DNA from: UBA1535 sp964371035
GTDB lineage: Bacteria > Bacillota > Clostridia > Tissierellales > Sedimentibacteraceae
Length of the DNA stretch: 64,000 bases
Assembly (NCBI GenBank): GCA_964371035.1
Contig: CAYJLG010000001.1
Location: forward strand, 62,001-126,000
Reading direction: 5' to 3'
This document shows positions 60,544 to 64,000 of the stretch, piece by piece. The position numbers were made by a program, and so were the translations under genes. The notes beneath the pieces are model-generated. The model ran no database searches, was not told the DNA's origin, and was given only the letters and a program-made list of their open reading frames with translations. Numbering within the stretch: position 1 is the stretch's first letter; the number at the start of each line of letters is the position of its first letter.

Positions 60544-61869
60544 ATGCGTTTAGAAATTGGAAATTTTCATGTAAAAGATATTGTTTTTGGAGAAAAACTA
60601 TCTTTTATTAATGGATTGCTTACAATCAACAAACAAGAAGCAATCGATTTCATTAAAACTGACGAAAGAATTACTGAAATTGAACTGCATATTGCAAAAC
60701 CAGGTGATAAAATTAGAATTTGCCCTGTAAAAGAAGCTGTAGAACCGCGAATTAGACCAGATGGAAGATGTTTATTTCCAGGATATAATGGCGATTTTGA
60801 AATTGCTGGAACTGGTGTTATACATGCACTAAAAAATTGCAGCATATTAGCAGTTGGTAAATATTGGGGTGGTTATCAAGATGGCCTCGTTGATATGAGT
60901 GGTGTTGGCCAAAAACATACTCTTTTCGGAGAGCTAAATAACATTGTAATAGTGGCTGATACAAATGAAGACTTTGAAAAAAGAGAACAACAAAAGAAAA
61001 ATGAGGCACTCAGAGAAATTACTCATAAATTTGCTCAATTTATAGCTGAGTGTGTTAAAACTTTAACACCAGATGATACTGAAATTTTTGAATTTTCACC
61101 CCTATTAAAAAGAGATGTTGAAACTAACAATCTCCCATCTGTCGTCTATATTATGCAAGTACAATCACAAATGGAAGATTCTGCTTTTAATGATTTAATC
61201 TATGGCTGGGATACGAGCAGATTGCTCCCTACTTTCATTCAACCAAATGAAATCTTTGATGGTGCATTAATCGGTGGTAGCTTTATGTGTTCTTCTTCAA
61301 AATGGTCTACTTATGATTTCCAAAACTTACCTAACCTTCGTGTATTGCATAGAGAACATGGTAAAACAATTAACTTCCTAGGTGTTATTTTATCTAATTT
61401 GAATGTTGCACTAGATCAAAAAGAACGCTCTGCGGCTTTTGCAGCACAACTAGCAAAATCTTTAGGTGCTGATGCAGCAATTGTAACAGAAGAAGGATAT
61501 GGAAATACTGATGCTGATTTTATATCTTGTATAGTAGCACTTGAAGATGCAGGAGTTAAAACTGTTGGGATGACTAATGAGTGTACTGGTAGAGATGGAA
61601 AATCTCAACCACTAGTAACTTTAGACACAAAGTGCGATGCAATAATCTCTTGCGGAAACGTTTCAGCCCTTGTAGAACTCGCTCCAATGGAAACTGTTTT
61701 AGGTGATATTGAATCTCTTATGAGAGACGGATTATCAGGAGGTTGGGCAAACGATGAGTTGCTTGGATCTTCAGTTAGACCTGATGGTTCAATAATAATG
61801 GAAACTAACGCTATGTTTTGCGGTGACAGAGTTTGTGGATGGTCTCCAAAATCTGTAAAAGAATATTAA
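60544..61869 (+). CDS. grdI: Betaine/sarcosine reductase component B subunit (GrdI/GrdG type), copy 2
   Basis: It is 441 aa, same length as copy 1, starting MRLEIGNFHVKDIVFGEKLS after AGGAGG. Conserved blocks are shared (EPRIRPDGRCLFPGYNG, LVDMSGVGQKHTLFGELNN, NECTGRDGKSQPLV). At the GrdE cleavage position it has Ser246-Phe247 (GGSFMCSSSK); a Cys is present two residues later at 249 but not at the aligned site. It is followed by grdH after 11 nt and then by the BCCT gene. Confidence 0.9.
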   Translation: MRLEIGNFHVKDIVFGEKLSFINGLLTINKQEAIDFIKTDERITEIELHIAKPGDKIRICPVKEAVEPRIRPDGRCLFPGYNGDFEIAGTGVIHALKNCSILAVGKYWGGYQDGLVDMSGVGQKHTLFGELNNIVIVADTNEDFEKREQQKKNEALREITHKFAQFIAECVKTLTPDDTEIFEFSPLLKRDVETNNLPSVVYIMQVQSQMEDSAFNDLIYGWDTSRLLPTFIQPNEIFDGALIGGSFMCSSSKWSTYDFQNLPNLRVLHREHGKTINFLGVILSNLNVALDQKERSAAFAAQLAKSLGADAAIVTEEGYGNTDADFISCIVALEDAGVKTVGMTNECTGRDGKSQPLVTLDTKCDAIISCGNVSALVELAPMETVLGDIESLMRDGLSGGWANDELLGSSVRPDGSIIMETNAMFCGDRVCGWSPKSVKEY

Positions 61870-61880
61870 GGAGAATAAGT

Positions 61881-63191
61881 ATGAAAAAAGCTATTTTATA
61901 TTTAAATCAGTTTTTTGGTCAAATAGGTGGCGAAGATAAAGCCGATTTTGAACCTGAAATTAGAGAAGGCTTAGTAGGTCCTGCAAGTGAATTTGCTAAA
62001 AGCATAAATGCTGAAATAACTCATACAATTATTTGTGGAGATAATTACATGGGTAGTAACACTGAGGACGCGATAAATACAATTTTTACTATGCTTGACG
62101 GAAAAGAAATAGATATTTTTATCGCAGGTCCCGCTTTTCAAGCTGGACGTTATGGTGTCGCATGCGGTACTATCTGTAAAGCAGTTAAAGAAAAATTCAA
62201 CGTACCTGTATTGACATCTATGAATGTTGAAAATCCTGGAGCAGAAATGTTTAATAAAGAACTTACTATAATGCAAGGTGGAAATAGTGCAGCAAAAATG
62301 CGTGGAGATGTTGCAAAAATGGTTGTTGTTGCTAACAAAATGCTAGATGGCATAGAATTAGAGAGTGCTGACGAAGAAGGTTATTTTAGCAGTGGAACTA
62401 GAAAACAAATTTGGATGGAAAACAACATACCAGCTTCTGAAAGAATGATGGATATGCTTCTTAAAAAAATATCTGGACAACCATTCAAAACTGAATTGCC
62501 AATGAAATTATCAGAAAGAGTAGCTGTCGCCCCTCCTATCAAATCTCTCAAAAGTGCAAAAATCGCTATTGTTAGTTCAGGTGGTATAGTACCAGTTGAT
62601 AACCCAGATAGAATTCAATCTGCTTCAGCTACTAGGTGGGGAAGATATGATATTTCTAAGATGGATAGATTTGTTTCAGGTGAATATAAGACTATACATG
62701 CAGGCTATGATCCCACAGCAGCCGACGCCGATCCTAATGTTGTAGTACCTTTAGATGTTTTAAGAGCTATGGAAAAAGAAGGAATTTTTAGTACCTTACA
62801 TCCTTATTTTTACTCTACAGTTGGTACAGGAACAAGCCAAGCAGAAGCTGGAAAGATGGCGAAAGAAATTATTCCATATTTACAAGAAGATAACGTTGAC
62901 GGTGTAATTCTTGTAACGACCTGAGGCACTTGTACTCGTTGCGGTGCGACGATGGTAAAAGAAATTGAAAAAACAGGAATCCCTATTGTACAAATGTGTA
63001 ATTTAGTACCTGTAGCAAAAACTGTTGGTGCAAACAAAATTGTTCCAACTATCTCGATTCCATATCCTCTTGGAGATCCTTCTACTTCAAAAGAAGAACA
63101 GTGGAAACTTCGTTATCACAGAACAAAAGTAGCTTTAGAAGCACTTGCTACAGACGTTAAAGAGCAAACTATTTTTAGAGTATCAATATAA
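61881..63191 (+). CDS. grdH: Betaine/sarcosine reductase component B selenoprotein (GrdH/GrdF type), copy 2
   Basis: Start ATG 61881, with GGAGAA upstream; an in-frame ATG at 61833 lies in grdI and is not used. The in-frame TGA at 62922-62924 encodes Sec348 in the UxxCxxC motif (U-GTCTRCG); translation then continues to TAA at 63191, 436 codons as in copy 1. A perfect SECIS-like hairpin follows. Seen: MKKAILYLNQFFGQIGGED, FIAGPAFQAGRYGVACGTIC and SASATRWGRYDI. Ordinary gene calling gives 347 aa plus a 79-codon fragment. Confidence 0.94.
62936..62952 (+). promoter_or_regulatory. SECIS-like hairpin of grdH copy 2
   Basis: UCGUUGC-GGU-GCGACGA forms a perfect 7-bp stem with a GGU loop beginning 12 nt after the UGA. 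Size and spacing fit bacterial SelB-binding elements. Confidence 0.78.
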
Positions 63192-63220
63192 AAAATATAA
63201 TGTAAAAGGAATGACTTATT

Positions 63221-64000
63221 ATGAATAAAGGATTAAAAAACAATACAGTATTTTTATTTTCACTAATAATTATTACAATTATGGCAATTTGGTCAGTAGC
63301 ATTCAATGAGAATTTTACTGAAGTAGCAAATATTACTTTTTCTATTTTAACTAATGATTTTGGCTGGTTATTTCTTATAGCAGCAATGGTGTTCTTTGTA
63401 TTTGTTGTATACGCTGCTTTTGGGAAATACAAAAATGTAAAATTAGGTGGCGATGATTCAGTACCTGAATACAGTAATATAACTTGGTTTGGTTTATTAT
63501 TTGGTTGTGGAATGGGTGTAGGATTAGTTTTCTTTGGAGTTGCAGAACCGTTAACTCATTTCTTATCTCCTCCAGGAGCTTTAGAAAGCGGTTCTCAAGA
63601 AGCTGCTAATTTTGCTATACGTTCTTTTATAGCTCATTGGGGCATTTTGCCATGGGCTACATACGCTGTAATTGGTCTTTCTCTAGCGTATTTTATGTAT
63701 AGAAAAGATAAAAAAGGACTTGTTAGCGTACTTTTAGAGCCACTTTTCGGTGAGAAAGTAATGGATGGTTGGTTAGGCAAAGTTGTAGATATCTTAGCTG
63801 TATTTGCAACAGCAGCAGGAGTCGTTACTTCACTTGGATTAGGAACTTTACAAATCAATGCAGGGTTAAATTTCCTATTTGGTGTTCCTATCAATATCCC
63901 TATTCAAATCATGATTGTAGTCATAGTTTCTATCATATACATCGGTTCTGCAGTATCAGGAATAGATAAAGGCATCAAGATAATTTCAGACACAAATTTA
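63221..64000 (+). CDS. BCCT-family transporter, betaine/carnitine/choline type, 3' end outside the window
   Basis: Secondary transporter of trimethylammonium compounds. The first 260 residues are present and the frame is still open at 64000. The family signature is FGCGMGVGLVFFGVAEP; other conserved parts are WFGLLFG, IRSFIAHWGILPWATYAVIG and AGVVTSLGLGTLQI. About six to seven helices are visible; the aromatic substrate box in TM8 lies beyond the end. It follows grdH copy 2 by 29 nt, so it probably imports the reductase substrate, most likely glycine betaine. Confidence 0.9.
   Translation, partial: MNKGLKNNTVFLFSLIIITIMAIWSVAFNENFTEVANITFSILTNDFGWLFLIAAMVFFVFVVYAAFGKYKNVKLGGDDSVPEYSNITWFGLLFGCGMGVGLVFFGVAEPLTHFLSPPGALESGSQEAANFAIRSFIAHWGILPWATYAVIGLSLAYFMYRKDKKGLVSVLLEPLFGEKVMDGWLGKVVDILAVFATAAGVVTSLGLGTLQINAGLNFLFGVPINIPIQIMIVVIVSIIYIGSAVSGIDKGIKIISDTNL

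Noticed and set aside
62952..63191. Apparent 79-codon ORF on the plus strand after grdH copy 2
   Set aside because: It is the C-terminal part of grdH read through the selenocysteine TGA at 62922; the ATG at 62952 is an internal Met.

Overview
The window is AT-rich, and its low GC content, gene order and strict Shine-Dalgarno sites point to an anaerobic low-GC Firmicute of the class Clostridia. Two copies of the substrate-specific component of a glycine/sarcosine/betaine-type reductase, each with an in-frame UGA read as selenocysteine, mark it as an amino-acid or betaine reducing (Stickland-type) fermenter, perhaps related to Peptostreptococcaceae/Filifactor-like organisms. I cannot name the species.

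From 1 to about 53.5 kb almost every gene is on the minus strand and belongs to the conserved housekeeping backbone. In order of transcription the blocks are: (a) ylxM-ffh-rpsP-khpA, then rimM-trmD-vanZ, then rplS; (b) rbgA-rnhB-yraN-comM-dprA-topA; (c) rpsB-tsf-pyrH-frr-(61-aa ORF)-uppS-cdsA-rseP-ispG-polC; (d) a branched-chain amino-acid operon ilvA-ilvB-ilvN-ilvC-ilvD behind a leader that encodes an Ile/Leu/Val-rich peptide followed by an intrinsic terminator; (e) rimP-nusA-ylxR-ylxQ-infB-rbfA-nrnA-truB-ribF, rpsO, pnp, an M16 peptidase and dut; (f) ftsK-rimO-pgsA, then recA with a LexA box, then rny. A plus-strand island (VTC-domain protein, DUF4956 membrane protein, xpt) interrupts the usual rplS-rbgA order.

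From 53.6 kb the content becomes accessory and metabolic: a chemoreceptor, then two divergently arranged grdI-grdH modules with a TetR-family regulator beside each, ending in the first 260 residues of a BCCT-family transporter that runs off the window. A likely scheme is that the transporter imports betaine (or a similar N-methylated compound), GrdI/GrdH bind it and form the selenoether on shared selenoprotein A, and TetR proteins control expression through 12-bp palindromes at the promoters. GrdA, GrdC/GrdD, thioredoxin and the selenocysteine machinery are not in this window.

A family of small mobile-element-like repeats is scattered through the backbone: two 247-bp copies, one 92-bp internally deleted copy and two partial ones, with about 15-bp terminal inverted repeats and, in two copies, 8-bp flanking duplications. 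No transposase is visible. There are two assembly gaps, 100 N inside infB and 10 N inside the VTC-domain gene; both break reading frames artificially. I saw no rRNA, tRNA or CRISPR array.
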